From Deltaproteobacteria bacterium (GTDB taxonomy: Bacteria > Desulfobacterota > DSM-4660 > Desulfatiglandales > HGW-15): a DNA stretch of 35,131 bases. Positions within the stretch are counted from its first letter, which is position 1. Each line of letters opens with the position of its first letter. Below the pieces are notes generated by a model, which was given only the letters and a program-made list of their open reading frames with translations, had not been told where the DNA came from and ran no database searches. The translations under genes were made by a program, and so were the position numbers. The stretch spans positions 1 to 35,131 of the forward strand of contig JAFDAM010000042.1 in assembly GCA_019313825.1 (NCBI GenBank), written 5' to 3'. This document shows positions 1 to 7,828 of the stretch, piece after piece.

Positions 1-55
1 ATACCCGAATTTATCTTATCATGTCGAGGTGTTCAGGTCTGTTTTAAATTGAATA

Positions 56-97
56 ATTACACCCTTCCCCGCTCTCAATGGGGGGGAAGGGTGTAAT
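56..97 (-). terminator. Hairpin downstream of the PK_C-domain gene
   Basis: A perfect 15-bp inverted repeat (arms 56-70 and 83-97, GC-rich in the middle, 12-nt loop) lies 55 bases beyond the stop of the minus-strand gene ending at 153. The bases that follow on the minus strand are AT-rich (TATTCAATTT) but do not form a clean U run. It is probably the gene's intrinsic terminator. Bases 1-55 hold nothing I recognise. Confidence 0.5.
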
Positions 98-152
98 CAG
101 AGTTGGTGAGCTGTTGGAATGTATAAAAGATTGAAGATTTAAACGGCCGACC

Positions 153-788
153 CTAGGGCTTCTTGGGGGGACCGCCTGGTTTTCCCCCGCCTTTCATGCC
201 GGGCCATGGTTTCATATAGTACTCTCTTGGTTTGCAGATCAATTCCAAAAACCTGGTATCAAAGAATGTGTGAGTATTGCTCGGCTTAAGAATAATAGCG
301 GAGTCAGCCCCTCGGCCGCTTCCTGCAATTGCGAGCACTTCGTTGCCAACCTTAATCAGGCCTGCATCCGCAGCCATACAAGAAATTTCAAAACCGACCT
401 TTATTCCTGAGCTGAAAAGTCGCAATACGTGCGCGATTAATTCATCTACCTGCATTGTGCCGAACTTTCTGTTGACAGCCCTTCCTATCATACCCAAGGA
501 ATGCCCGGCAAAAAGGACTTTTCCTCCGGCATCTTCGATAATGGATTTGTTCTCATCTTGAAAGGTTACCTTGTTTGGTTCCCTGAAGCCGACAACACCT
601 GCCACGACAATAAGATTAGAGTCTTTAAAAATTTGTGAGGCCTTGACTCCTGTTCCACCGGTATAGGATGCGACTACGACATCTTTGATACCTAATTCGT
701 CTGCTCTCTCTTTTGCAAGTTTTAGTGTTTCGTCAGTGTTCTCGCGACCTGTCTCTTCAAAGTATGCGATTTTTGATTCCTTTGACAT
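153..788 (-). CDS. Stand-alone pyruvate kinase alpha/beta (PK_C) domain protein
   Basis: This 211-residue cytoplasmic protein resembles the free-standing pyruvate-kinase C-terminal-domain family known mostly from archaea and anaerobic bacteria, whose biochemical role is not established. Visible landmarks are the N-terminal YFEETGRENTDETLKLAKE segment, VVASYTGGTG (about residues 38-48), the GHSLGMIGRAVNRKFG region and the late GSGRGADSAIIL and FFDTRFLELICKPREYY blocks. It has no catalytic barrel of pyruvate kinase. The C-terminus carries an unusual Gly/Pro/Lys-rich tail after the family core. The ATG at 788 was chosen over an upstream in-frame codon because AAAGGAGT stands at the right distance before it. 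It is co-directional with the MATE gene upstream but separated by about 160 bases. Confidence 0.8.
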   Translation of the reverse strand: MSKESKIAYFEETGRENTDETLKLAKERADELGIKDVVVASYTGGTGVKASQIFKDSNLIVVAGVVGFREPNKVTFQDENKSIIEDAGGKVLFAGHSLGMIGRAVNRKFGTMQVDELIAHVLRLFSSGIKVGFEISCMAADAGLIKVGNEVLAIAGSGRGADSAIILKPSNTHTFFDTRFLELICKPREYYMKPWPGMKGGGKPGGPPKKP

Positions 789-946
789 GTTTACTCCTTT
801 ATTAAGTGGTTTAATATGTAAAATCCTAACCGGTAATAAGATACTATACATTGGATTTCTTTATTCTAAGTGGTCAGGGCACAGGTTGATATTCTAAAAA
901 ATCAATATATATAAGTCAAAAGAAGACACCCTTTATTATGTTGGCG

Positions 947-2314
947 TCATCTGCTTATCGTTGTTAGAGCAAGATCGTTGCGGATGTCCCGGAGAAATAT
1001 CTTTAACCAGAATGAGACAAGCGCCAACTCGAATACAGTCGCAATGGCCTTTATCCACCAGATTGCCTGAATACCCCAGCCAAAGTAGCCCGGCAGCGTA
1101 AGGACCAGTAAGGCGAAAAGCCCGGTATCGATTGCAGCGCTCACAAAGGCCGGGTAGGTCTTACCAAGCCCCTGAAACGAACTTGAAATGACCATGAGCA
1201 TACCCACGGCAGGGTTCGTTAGAGAAGTGATGGTCAGGTAGATAATTCCATAACGGATAACCTCCTGATCTTTGCTGAACAGGTCGATCAGGCCGGCTGA
1301 AAATATGCAGCAGACAGCAGTGCCCAGGATCATGATGCAAGTAGTGCTCCTCAGACCGAAATCAATTGACTGCCGGATCCTGGAATAGATCCTGGCACCA
1401 TAGTTCTGGCCGACCGCGGCAGCCACGGCCGCGGCAATGCCCATAGAGGGCAGGTAGCAAGACTGTATGATTCGAAAACCGATTCCAAGCGATGCCAAAG
1501 CGGCAGTACCGTAACCGCTTACAACCCTGTAGCCTATCATCATATTAAAGCCTACAAAGTACATAGTCAGTCCGGATGGAATGCCTATGGCAAGACTCCT
1601 CTTGATGATGACAAGGTCCGGCCGCCAGGAACCGCTTAATTGAATATGTGATCCTTTGATAAAGATAAGGTGGGCATACCATGCCAGAGCATATAACTGG
1701 GCCACAAGTGAAGCGACAGCCGCCCCTCTGACACCCATGGCAGGCATGCCCAGAAGGCCGAATATCAGTAATGGATCGAGAATGATATTCAATACCGCGG
1801 ATTGCATCATGATGAACATGGGGGTTTTTGTGTCGCCCATGCCCCGAAAACCGGAACCGACTACAAAGAGGAGCAACAGGACAGTCAGGGAGATTGAGAA
1901 GACCTGGAAATATTCAACACCCCATGTCAGCGAATCCCCATGGCCGCCAAAAAAGCTGACAAAGGGTCGAGCTATGGCAATACCTATGAAAGCAATGGCA
2001 AGGCCGCAACTAAGAGAAAGTATCAGGCTCTGCTTGAAAATACGATTTGCCTCTTCATAGTCCTTTCTCCCAAAGGCCTGGGCAATTAGTGCCATGCCGC
2101 CGGTACCAAGGATCATGGACAGGCCCATCATAATAAAAAAGGCGTTGCCGGATATGGAGACAGCCGCAACCGCGTGTGGGCCAAGGCGTCCCACAAAATA
2201 GAGGTCTGCCATCGAATAGACAGCATGCATGAGCATACCCAGGCAAATGGGCACTGCCAACTTTGTTATCAGCCTTGGCATGGAACCCTGTGTGAGATCC
2301 AGTCGTTTACTCAT
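947..2314 (-). CDS. MATE family multidrug/Na+ (H+) exporter
   Basis: The 455-residue inner-membrane protein has the length and hydrophobic pattern of a twelve-helix MATE exporter, built as two six-helix halves. Family-typical stretches include PICLGMLMHAVYSMADLYFVG near the N-terminus (helix 1), GSGFRGMGDTKTPM between helices 5 and 6, and the second-half counterpart SSSFQGLGKTYPAF. Proteins of this family expel cationic drugs or metabolites using a Na+ or H+ gradient; the substrate here cannot be read from sequence. The start is preceded by AAGGAT eight bases upstream. No regulator is adjacent. Nothing suggests damage: the frame is complete and the residue count is normal for the family. Confidence 0.9.
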   Translation of the reverse strand: MSKRLDLTQGSMPRLITKLAVPICLGMLMHAVYSMADLYFVGRLGPHAVAAVSISGNAFFIMMGLSMILGTGGMALIAQAFGRKDYEEANRIFKQSLILSLSCGLAIAFIGIAIARPFVSFFGGHGDSLTWGVEYFQVFSISLTVLLLLFVVGSGFRGMGDTKTPMFIMMQSAVLNIILDPLLIFGLLGMPAMGVRGAAVASLVAQLYALAWYAHLIFIKGSHIQLSGSWRPDLVIIKRSLAIGIPSGLTMYFVGFNMMIGYRVVSGYGTAALASLGIGFRIIQSCYLPSMGIAAAVAAAVGQNYGARIYSRIRQSIDFGLRSTTCIMILGTAVCCIFSAGLIDLFSKDQEVIRYGIIYLTITSLTNPAVGMLMVISSSFQGLGKTYPAFVSAAIDTGLFALLVLTLPGYFGWGIQAIWWIKAIATVFELALVSFWLKIFLRDIRNDLALTTISR

Positions 2315-2415
2315 TTCAGATAATCCTTAGTATGGCCATTATCATATAGTATCTAATTCCCGCATTATTTTTTCGTATTCCATTTCTATACAGGGCTCTC
2401 TATTATGAAATATCG

Positions 2416-2441
2416 CGGGGTCACATTAAGGAGTGACCCCG
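2416..2441. terminator. Terminator-like hairpin upstream of the MATE gene
   Basis: Arms CGGGGTCAC (2416-2424) and GTGACCCCG (2433-2441) form a perfect 9-bp stem with an 8-nt loop. TTATTTATT follows on the plus strand. No plus-strand gene precedes it, so the direction of use is uncertain. Confidence 0.4.
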
Positions 2442-2451
2442 TTATTTATTG

Positions 2452-2524
2452 TAACTTGAAAACCACGTCCTTTGGACGTAGTCAGAGTAAATTGGCTCTG
2501 CCTGAAAAGGGCAATTTGTCCGGC
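2452..2524. repeat. Dispersed structured intergenic repeat, copy A
   Basis: Bases 2452-2475 are identical over 24 nt to 7450-7473. Bases 2482-2524 match 7508-7550 at 35 of 43 positions or nearly so. Copy A contains the hairpin ACGTCC-TTT-GGACGT (2465-2479) and a second small stem CAGAG/CTCTG (2483-2487 with 2496-2500). It is followed on the plus strand by a GC-rich hairpin and a T run. Subterminal palindromes of this kind occur in IS200/IS605-type elements and their non-autonomous derivatives, but a small RNA is equally possible. Confidence 0.6.
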
Positions 2525-2552
2525 GATACACCCTTTTAGGGCGTAAACAAAG

Positions 2553-2606
2553 CCGGGCCTTCTCCCGTAAATCGGGATTTTAGATAGGCCCGGATTCTTT
2601 TTTATC
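2553..2606 (+). terminator. Strong intrinsic terminator between molybdoenzyme gene and repeat A
   Basis: CCGGGCCT (2553-2560) pairs with AGGCCCGG (2586-2593). An inner CCCG/CGGG stem is nested inside. ATTCTTTTTTAT follows on the plus strand. Read on the minus strand, the same hairpin is followed by CTTTGTTTA and could end the molybdoenzyme transcript, so it may work both ways. Confidence 0.6.
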
Positions 2607-2615
2607 TCAGAATTT

Positions 2616-4982
2616 CTATTTTTTTCTGACTTTACATGGAAACCCCTTCATCTGCAGACAACCACTGACAGGGTCACTTTCCTCATAGCCGTGCAACATG
2701 TTTTCATTTGCCCCATCAGGAGAGAAGGGGTCGTAGCCTGGAAGATCAAGTTCAGGGCATCCCTGCCACCACCCGTTCTGGGTGCACACGACATCGTACT
2801 GTATAGCATCGGTGAGTTTGGCCTGCAGGGTAATGCTCCCATGGGCTGATTCAACGATCACCCAATCTCCGTCACTGACGCCTAACTCTCCGGCCTTTTT
2901 GGGGTTGATCTCCAGAAAGGGATGCGGGACCCTCTTTCTTACTGTGGGCATGGATCGGTGTTGAGAATGGGAAAATTCTATAAGCTTGCTGCCTATCAGG
3001 GAAAGGTCATAACCTTGCTCCCGGCCTCTACTAATAATCGTATCTTCCCATGTGGGCAGCGGATCATAACCGTTGTCCTTGAAGATCTGAGAATATATCT
3101 CCACCCTCTTTGAAGGGGTCTCAAAACCAACGTAATTTCCATCATCATCTTTATTGCCGTATTTCTGATATTCCATATTCAGATCAATTTCAATGCCGCC
3201 GGGGTTATGTTTCAGCTTCTCAACAGTGATACCGCTTGGAGCAAACATCTGATTCCAGCCTGCATCTATATCTCCGTCCCAGAACTTGTCGCCGAAACCG
3301 AGTCTCTTTGCCAGTTCAAACATTATCTTGAGATCCGGCCAGGATTCATGCTGGGGAGGTACTACCGGAGGTCTCGCCTGAACATATGCCTTATCACCCT
3401 GCGATGAAACCATAATTCCAGCGTGCCAGCTCTCCCAAGAGCTGGCTGCAGGAAGAACAATGTCGGCCAGTTCAGCAGTTGGAGAGAGAAATAGTTCGCA
3501 CTCTACATGGAAATCCAGTTTTGTAAGGGCCTCTCTTCCCCTAATAACCGGAGGATGAGACATAAGAAAATTCCCTCCAAAGCCTAATATGGCCTTTATG
3601 GGGTAAGGTTTCTCCGTCAATATGGCCTCATAGATATCGCAGGCACGTGATGACATCGGCCCAAGGGGACGGTCGTCACGTCCTAGGCGTTTATTTTTCA
3701 TCTTAAAGTCTGCGAACTCGAATCCCATGATAGGCCTGGTTGGGATAAAGGGAGTTATAACGTTTCCGCCTTTTTTATCATAATCACCGGTCAGGGCATA
3801 CAGGATACATAAGGCACGGTTTGTCTGGGTGGCGTTAATGCTTTTCTCAATACCGTTCCACGAGAACCAGCTGGCCGGACCGTTGCTGATAAGCATCCTA
3901 GTAGCATCCCTGATTGTTTCTTCAGGCACACGGGTCAGATTCTCAACACGGGCCGGAGAATAATCAGAAAGCGATTCTCTCAGGAGCCTGAAGACTGTCT
4001 TGCATTCGACTTCCGTACCATCAATTAGTTTGACTGTGCAGGAAGTATCCAGGGCGGGCTTGAATGACAGAGGCGTGCCCGGCTTGAATGTGCCGGGCTT
4101 TTCGCTTTCAGAATTCATTATTACATAGTCTTTCGGGTCTGCTCCGGCCGACAGACTGTCTGCCCTGAGTAGATCTTCAGTATCGCTTCTTACCAGGAAG
4201 GGTGCAGTGGTCCAGTCCCTGGTAAAATCATGGTCATAGAGCTTCTCCTCTATCATGACATGGAGCATGCCGAGTGCCAATGCACCGTCTGATCCGGGTT
4301 TGACCTGGAGATGAAGGTCTGCCATTTCTGCAATCTTTATCTTCCTCGGGTCGACAACAATAAGTTTAGCGCCATTTTTAATGCCTTTTTTTATTAAAGG
4401 GAGGAGCATTGAGCGGGTCTCATGGATATTATTCCCCCAGATCAGGATGCAGCCTGAATTTTCATATTGGGGCCTTCCAGCGGTAAGCATCGTGCCCGGT
4501 TTGCCGTATGTGTATGCAGAAAGGTTGTCCCTGTGGTATTGACAAATATGGGTGGTATTTATTGAGTTGATAGTGCCAAAGCCATTGGAAAATCTCAATA
4601 GCCATTGCCACATCTCATTAAATGGCGAACCTGAAGGCCCGGCACAAGCCGTAGCGATTGCTTGAACTCCTGATTCCTCCTTTATTTTATTAAGCCTTTC
4701 AGCAATCGTATCCAACGCCTCGTCCCAACTTATCCGTTCCCATCCCGGGTCAGGATCGCCCTTCGGTCTCGTCCTTCGCATGGGGTGTTTCAACCTCTGA
4801 CTGTTATAGACCAGTTCCGGTCCGGCTATGGCCTTTGGGCATAGAGGAGTTGAAAGGGGATGTTCATTATCAGCCTGGACCTTTATAAATTTGCCATCCC
4901 TGACGTGAGCGACTGTTCTGCAGATCCCTGAACATTGAGAACAATACCCTCTTATCTCTTTGTCGACTTGCTTTTCATTCAT
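2616..4982 (-). CDS. Molybdopterin (bis-MGD) oxidoreductase, DMSO reductase superfamily
   Basis: This 788-residue protein has the full architecture of a DMSO-reductase-superfamily catalytic subunit. An N-terminal [4Fe-4S] site is formed by C14, C17, C21 and C48 (CSQC...C spacing). Molybdopterin-binding domains follow, including WERISWDEALDTIAERL (81-97) and the VDPRK...MADLHLQVKPGSDGALALGM region. A C-terminal dinucleotide-binding domain begins near SLIGSKLIEFSHSQHRSMP. Cys147 in HICQYH lies where the family places its Mo-coordinating Cys, Ser or SeCys. There is no Tat or Sec signal, so it should act in the cytoplasm. No electron-transfer subunit is adjacent, making it an orphan catalytic subunit. 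GGAGGA precedes the ATG. Reaction and substrate are unknown: polysulfide, hydroxylated aromatics, acetylene-type hydration and others remain open. Confidence 0.9.
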   Translation of the reverse strand: MNEKQVDKEIRGYCSQCSGICRTVAHVRDGKFIKVQADNEHPLSTPLCPKAIAGPELVYNSQRLKHPMRRTRPKGDPDPGWERISWDEALDTIAERLNKIKEESGVQAIATACAGPSGSPFNEMWQWLLRFSNGFGTINSINTTHICQYHRDNLSAYTYGKPGTMLTAGRPQYENSGCILIWGNNIHETRSMLLPLIKKGIKNGAKLIVVDPRKIKIAEMADLHLQVKPGSDGALALGMLHVMIEEKLYDHDFTRDWTTAPFLVRSDTEDLLRADSLSAGADPKDYVIMNSESEKPGTFKPGTPLSFKPALDTSCTVKLIDGTEVECKTVFRLLRESLSDYSPARVENLTRVPEETIRDATRMLISNGPASWFSWNGIEKSINATQTNRALCILYALTGDYDKKGGNVITPFIPTRPIMGFEFADFKMKNKRLGRDDRPLGPMSSRACDIYEAILTEKPYPIKAILGFGGNFLMSHPPVIRGREALTKLDFHVECELFLSPTAELADIVLPAASSWESWHAGIMVSSQGDKAYVQARPPVVPPQHESWPDLKIMFELAKRLGFGDKFWDGDIDAGWNQMFAPSGITVEKLKHNPGGIEIDLNMEYQKYGNKDDDGNYVGFETPSKRVEIYSQIFKDNGYDPLPTWEDTIISRGREQGYDLSLIGSKLIEFSHSQHRSMPTVRKRVPHPFLEINPKKAGELGVSDGDWVIVESAHGSITLQAKLTDAIQYDVVCTQNGWWQGCPELDLPGYDPFSPDGANENMLHGYEESDPVSGCLQMKGFPCKVRKK

Positions 4983-5062
4983 TCTTATTCCTCCTGTGAT
5001 CTTTTTTCATATCTATCAGCTTATGAAGTTGAACTATAATATAGACCATAATAGATATAACT

Positions 5063-5082
5063 CGATATATTTAGATATATCG
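5063..5082. promoter_or_regulatory. Putative operator: perfect inverted repeat upstream of the molybdoenzyme
   Basis: CGATATAT (5063-5070) and ATATATCG (5075-5082) are perfect reverse complements around TTAG. The site lies 80 bases upstream of the molybdoenzyme start at 4982, in an AT-rich stretch suitable for a promoter. This is the size expected for a dimeric regulator site; which regulator is unknown. The rest of 4983-5303 holds only a 29-codon open frame (5123-5212, plus) with no recognisable product. Confidence 0.35.
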
Positions 5083-5242
5083 TAACGCTACGCAATCTAT
5101 TTGTCAATAGGAAGGTTGAGGTATGATTCATATTGTTGATAGAAATTCACTTTTTCGGGAAAAGAGTATAGGGGAATGTCGTTTGTATGTCAAAGATAGA
5201 GCCATTTTATGACAAGGCCCCCTGTTATGGCAGGATCGAAAA

Positions 5243-5270
5243 ATCGGTACGACCCCGGGGTCGTACCGAT
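5243..5270 (-). terminator. 28-bp perfect palindrome ending the cstA remnant transcript
   Basis: Bases 5243-5270 are a perfect palindrome with half-site ATCGGTACGACCCC. On the minus strand it is followed by TTTTTCG (counting the last stem base), matching an intrinsic terminator for the gene ending at 5304. Confidence 0.65.
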
Positions 5271-5303
5271 GATGCATTAACACGTTGCCAATAGGGAAGG
5301 ACC

Positions 5304-5768
5304 TCAGGTCACCGCTTCAGGGAGACCCTCCTCTCTAGCATAGACCGATTTCAGCACCAGTATGCCTTCGATGATCATCCAGATCTCCAGGAGAAATACC
5401 GCCAGACCTATGATAAAGAGGAGCCAGTTGGCGCTTTCGTAGTATATCCGGATAAAGGCACGGAGATAGTTGCCCAGGCCTCCAATAGCACCCCAGTCTG
5501 CATAGTGGTGATTAAAAGCTGTAACGCCGGTAAAGAACTGACCTTCCTTTCCGGTGAAACCAAGCCCGATACCCGCGGCAACCGCCACGATGGCCGGTCC
5601 TCCGATAGGACCCAGTCCTGAAATGGATGTAAAATGATGACCAAAAAGGATATGTTTCTTTGTGGGAACGAAATCGTGGTTATCCTGATAAGAATCTATG
5701 GATATAACCTGAATCCCTTTCTCTGATTGACGAAATTTCTCAACTCTGACATTATCACCTATGCTCAT
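5304..5768 (-). pseudogene. cstA: cstA (carbon starvation/peptide transporter) remnant, internally deleted but open
   Basis: The 154-residue frame is a mosaic of CstA pieces. Residues from about 32 (DFVPTKKHILFGHHFTSISG) match the conserved first cytoplasmic segment and second helix of CstA. The segment with FNHHYADWGAIGGLGNYLRAFI resembles a mid-protein loop of the family. The end, NWLLFIIGLAVFLLEIWMIIEG, resembles the last helix. CstA proteins are normally several times longer with many helices, so at least two large internal deletions have occurred, plus loss or replacement of the N-terminus. No ribosome site precedes the ATG at 5768. Despite this the frame has no stop codon and a good terminator follows. 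It is most likely a pseudogene; a short membrane protein with a new role cannot be excluded. Confidence 0.7.
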
Positions 5769-5863
5769 ATGATAAACTTATGTATAATTCTCTGGTGTAT
5801 TAATCTGTCATTATAAAACCAAAAACCTCCCTTGGGGTACCAGATAAAGAAAGGTATAAACAG

Positions 5864-7345
5864 ATGGAAAAGGAAGTAATCGTACGCTTTGCACCGAGTC
5901 CGACCGGATATCTTCACATCGGAGGAGCGAGAACCGCGATCTATAACTGGCTCTTTGCGAAAAAGACAGGCGGCAGACTTATCTTGAGGATAGAGGATAC
6001 GGATGCAGAAAGATCCACTGAAGAATCGATCCAGGGTATCGTTGACGGGCTGAAATGGCTGGGAGTCACATGGGATGAAGACCCATATTTCCAATCAAAG
6101 TTCATACAGGAGCACATAGATGCCGCGCAGAGGCTCCTGGAATCGGGCCATGCCTACAAATGTTTCTGTACAAAGGAGGAGCTTGATCAGAAACGTGAGC
6201 AGGCGCGAAAAGAGAAGGGCGCAATAAAATATGACGGCACATGCCGCAACCTGACTCCGGAGAAGATTGCCGTAAAAGAAAAGTCCAATCTGCCATACAT
6301 AATTCGATTGAAGGTGCCTAATGGTGAAGGCGCTGTCAGCTTTAGAGACGAGGTCTACGGGTTAATTGAGAAAAAATATAAAGACATAGAGGACTTTGTC
6401 ATCGTCCGTTCCAATGGGCAGCCCCTGTATGTCCTTTCCAACGCCGTTGATGATATCCGAGACGGGATCACGCACGTAATTCGCGGGCAGGACGGGTTGG
6501 CAAATACACCAAAACAGCTCTTGATCTACAATGCTCTCGGCGCAGATGTCCCGAAGTTTGCGCACATGTCCCTCACTCTGGATAGTAAAAAGGCCAAAAT
6601 CTCCAAGCGCAGGCACGGAGAGATAGTCGCGGTGCATTTCTACAGGGAACGTGGATTTCTTCCATGGGCGTTTGTAAATTTCCTGGTGCTCCTGGGCTGG
6701 TCTACGCCCGAATCACAACAGATCTTTTCAAAAGAGGAGCTGATCGATGCGTTCTCTCTGAAGGGCATCAACAAGGCCAACTCCGTCTTTGACGTGAGAA
6801 AGGATGACCCAAAGTTCTTTACCGATCCAAAGGCCATCAGTATAAACGCCCACTACCTGAGGAATCTCCCTGTTGAAGAGATTGAACCCTATGTCAAGGC
6901 AGAATTCGAAAAGGCGGGGATATGGGATCCTGAGTTTGAAGGTGAAAAACATAACTGGTTTCTAAATACAATTGACCTTATCCGGAACCGGTTCAATTTT
7001 ACCACGGATTTTGTGACCCTTGGGAGCGCCTATTTCTCTGACGACTTCCCAATCGATCCCAAGGCGTTAAAGAAGAACATCCTCAAGCATGAAGGCCTAA
7101 AGGAGTGGTTCCCGGTTCTGGCTGATAGATTGGAGGCCCTTCAGGATTTTACCATGGAAGAGACGGAGAATGTGGTCCGCGATATGGCTGACGAGTATGA
7201 GATCAAGGCAGGAATACTGATAAACGGCGCTCGAGCCGCTGTCACCGGGCAGGCGGTTGGACCCGGTATCTTTGACGTACTGTTAGCCGTTGGACAGGAT
7301 AGAGTGGTTGAGCGATTGCGTAAGGCCGTGACTTTCTTTGAGTAA
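5864..7345 (+). CDS. gltX: Glutamyl-tRNA synthetase
   Basis: This 493-residue class I synthetase charges tRNA with glutamate in the cytoplasm. The HIGH-type signature is HIGG at residues 18-21 inside FAPSPTGYLHIGGAR. The KMSKS-type loop is KISKR at 245-249. A likely zinc site uses C100, C102 and C127, as in bacterial GluRS. LRIEDTD (41-47) and the GQDGLANTPKQL segment (208-219) are also family-typical. The length is normal. A weak AAGAAAGG lies upstream of the ATG. It is the only intact housekeeping gene in the window and is flanked by two decayed transporter genes (cstA and eamA remnants). Only one gltX copy is visible, so a non-discriminating role cannot be judged from here. Confidence 0.95.
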   Translation: MEKEVIVRFAPSPTGYLHIGGARTAIYNWLFAKKTGGRLILRIEDTDAERSTEESIQGIVDGLKWLGVTWDEDPYFQSKFIQEHIDAAQRLLESGHAYKCFCTKEELDQKREQARKEKGAIKYDGTCRNLTPEKIAVKEKSNLPYIIRLKVPNGEGAVSFRDEVYGLIEKKYKDIEDFVIVRSNGQPLYVLSNAVDDIRDGITHVIRGQDGLANTPKQLLIYNALGADVPKFAHMSLTLDSKKAKISKRRHGEIVAVHFYRERGFLPWAFVNFLVLLGWSTPESQQIFSKEELIDAFSLKGINKANSVFDVRKDDPKFFTDPKAISINAHYLRNLPVEEIEPYVKAEFEKAGIWDPEFEGEKHNWFLNTIDLIRNRFNFTTDFVTLGSAYFSDDFPIDPKALKKNILKHEGLKEWFPVLADRLEALQDFTMEETENVVRDMADEYEIKAGILINGARAAVTGQAVGPGIFDVLLAVGQDRVVERLRKAVTFFE

Positions 7346-7449
7346 ATATTTTTCATACTAGGGCCCGCGCTTTTTGCAACTACCAATATTATGCAAAGGC
7401 GTAGGCCTCCTGCCGGATCTTTTCTATGAGATTACTCATCCTTTTATCT

Positions 7450-7550
7450 TAACTTGAAAACCACGTCCTTTGGGAGTGTCGAATATTCCTGCCATTTTGG
7501 CGGGAAATCAGAGAAAAGTGGCTTCTCCTGAAATGGGCAATCTATCCGGC
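7450..7550. repeat. Dispersed structured intergenic repeat, copy B
   Basis: This is the second copy of the repeat at 2452-2524, with 24 identical bases at 7450-7473 and the similar block 7508-7550. An extra segment of about 28 bases containing CCTGCCATTTTGGCGGG (itself a small hairpin) separates the two blocks. It lies 105 bases past the gltX stop. The remainder of 7346-7828 has no convincing gene; two overlapping opposite-strand open frames there match nothing I know. Confidence 0.55.
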
Positions 7551-7594
7551 AATGTCTATCTCTTCAAAGCAATATCTACCACCTTTTGAGGAAG

Positions 7595-7674
7595 GTGACC
7601 AAATATTTGGAGTTTGCCAAGTCAAAAGCAGATTTCCAATAGTACATAGGCATAAACACCAAATATTCGGTCAC
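7595..7674. repeat. Long inverted repeat with 48-nt spacer
   Basis: GTGACCAAATATTTGG (7595-7610) and its near-perfect reverse complement at 7659-7674 (15 of 16 positions) flank 48 bases. The arm contains the self-palindrome CCAAATATTTGG. It lies between repeat copy B and the broken EamA gene. It could be a regulatory site pair, a hairpin or the ends of a tiny mobile relic. Confidence 0.45.
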
Positions 7675-7828
7675 AGTAATGTCTGGTGGAATTTCAAAAA
7701 GATATCGCATTGAAGAGATAGACATTACCTCCTTTGAGTGGTACACCTCCTCCGTGCTAAATAAAGCAGAGATCTTCGATAGAGCCGGATTCTTTATTGA
7801 AAAATCCAAAATGCCGATGTATGAATAT

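Noticed and set aside
2452-2606. Cyclic-di-GMP (GEMM) riboswitch
   Set aside because: GGGCAA and CAAAGCC fragments are present, but the spacing and conserved core around them do not fit, and no gene lies downstream on that strand.
5123-5212. 29-codon plus-strand open frame upstream of the orphan molybdoenzyme
   Set aside because: It has a passable ribosome site but no recognisable product, and it is too short to call from one sequence.
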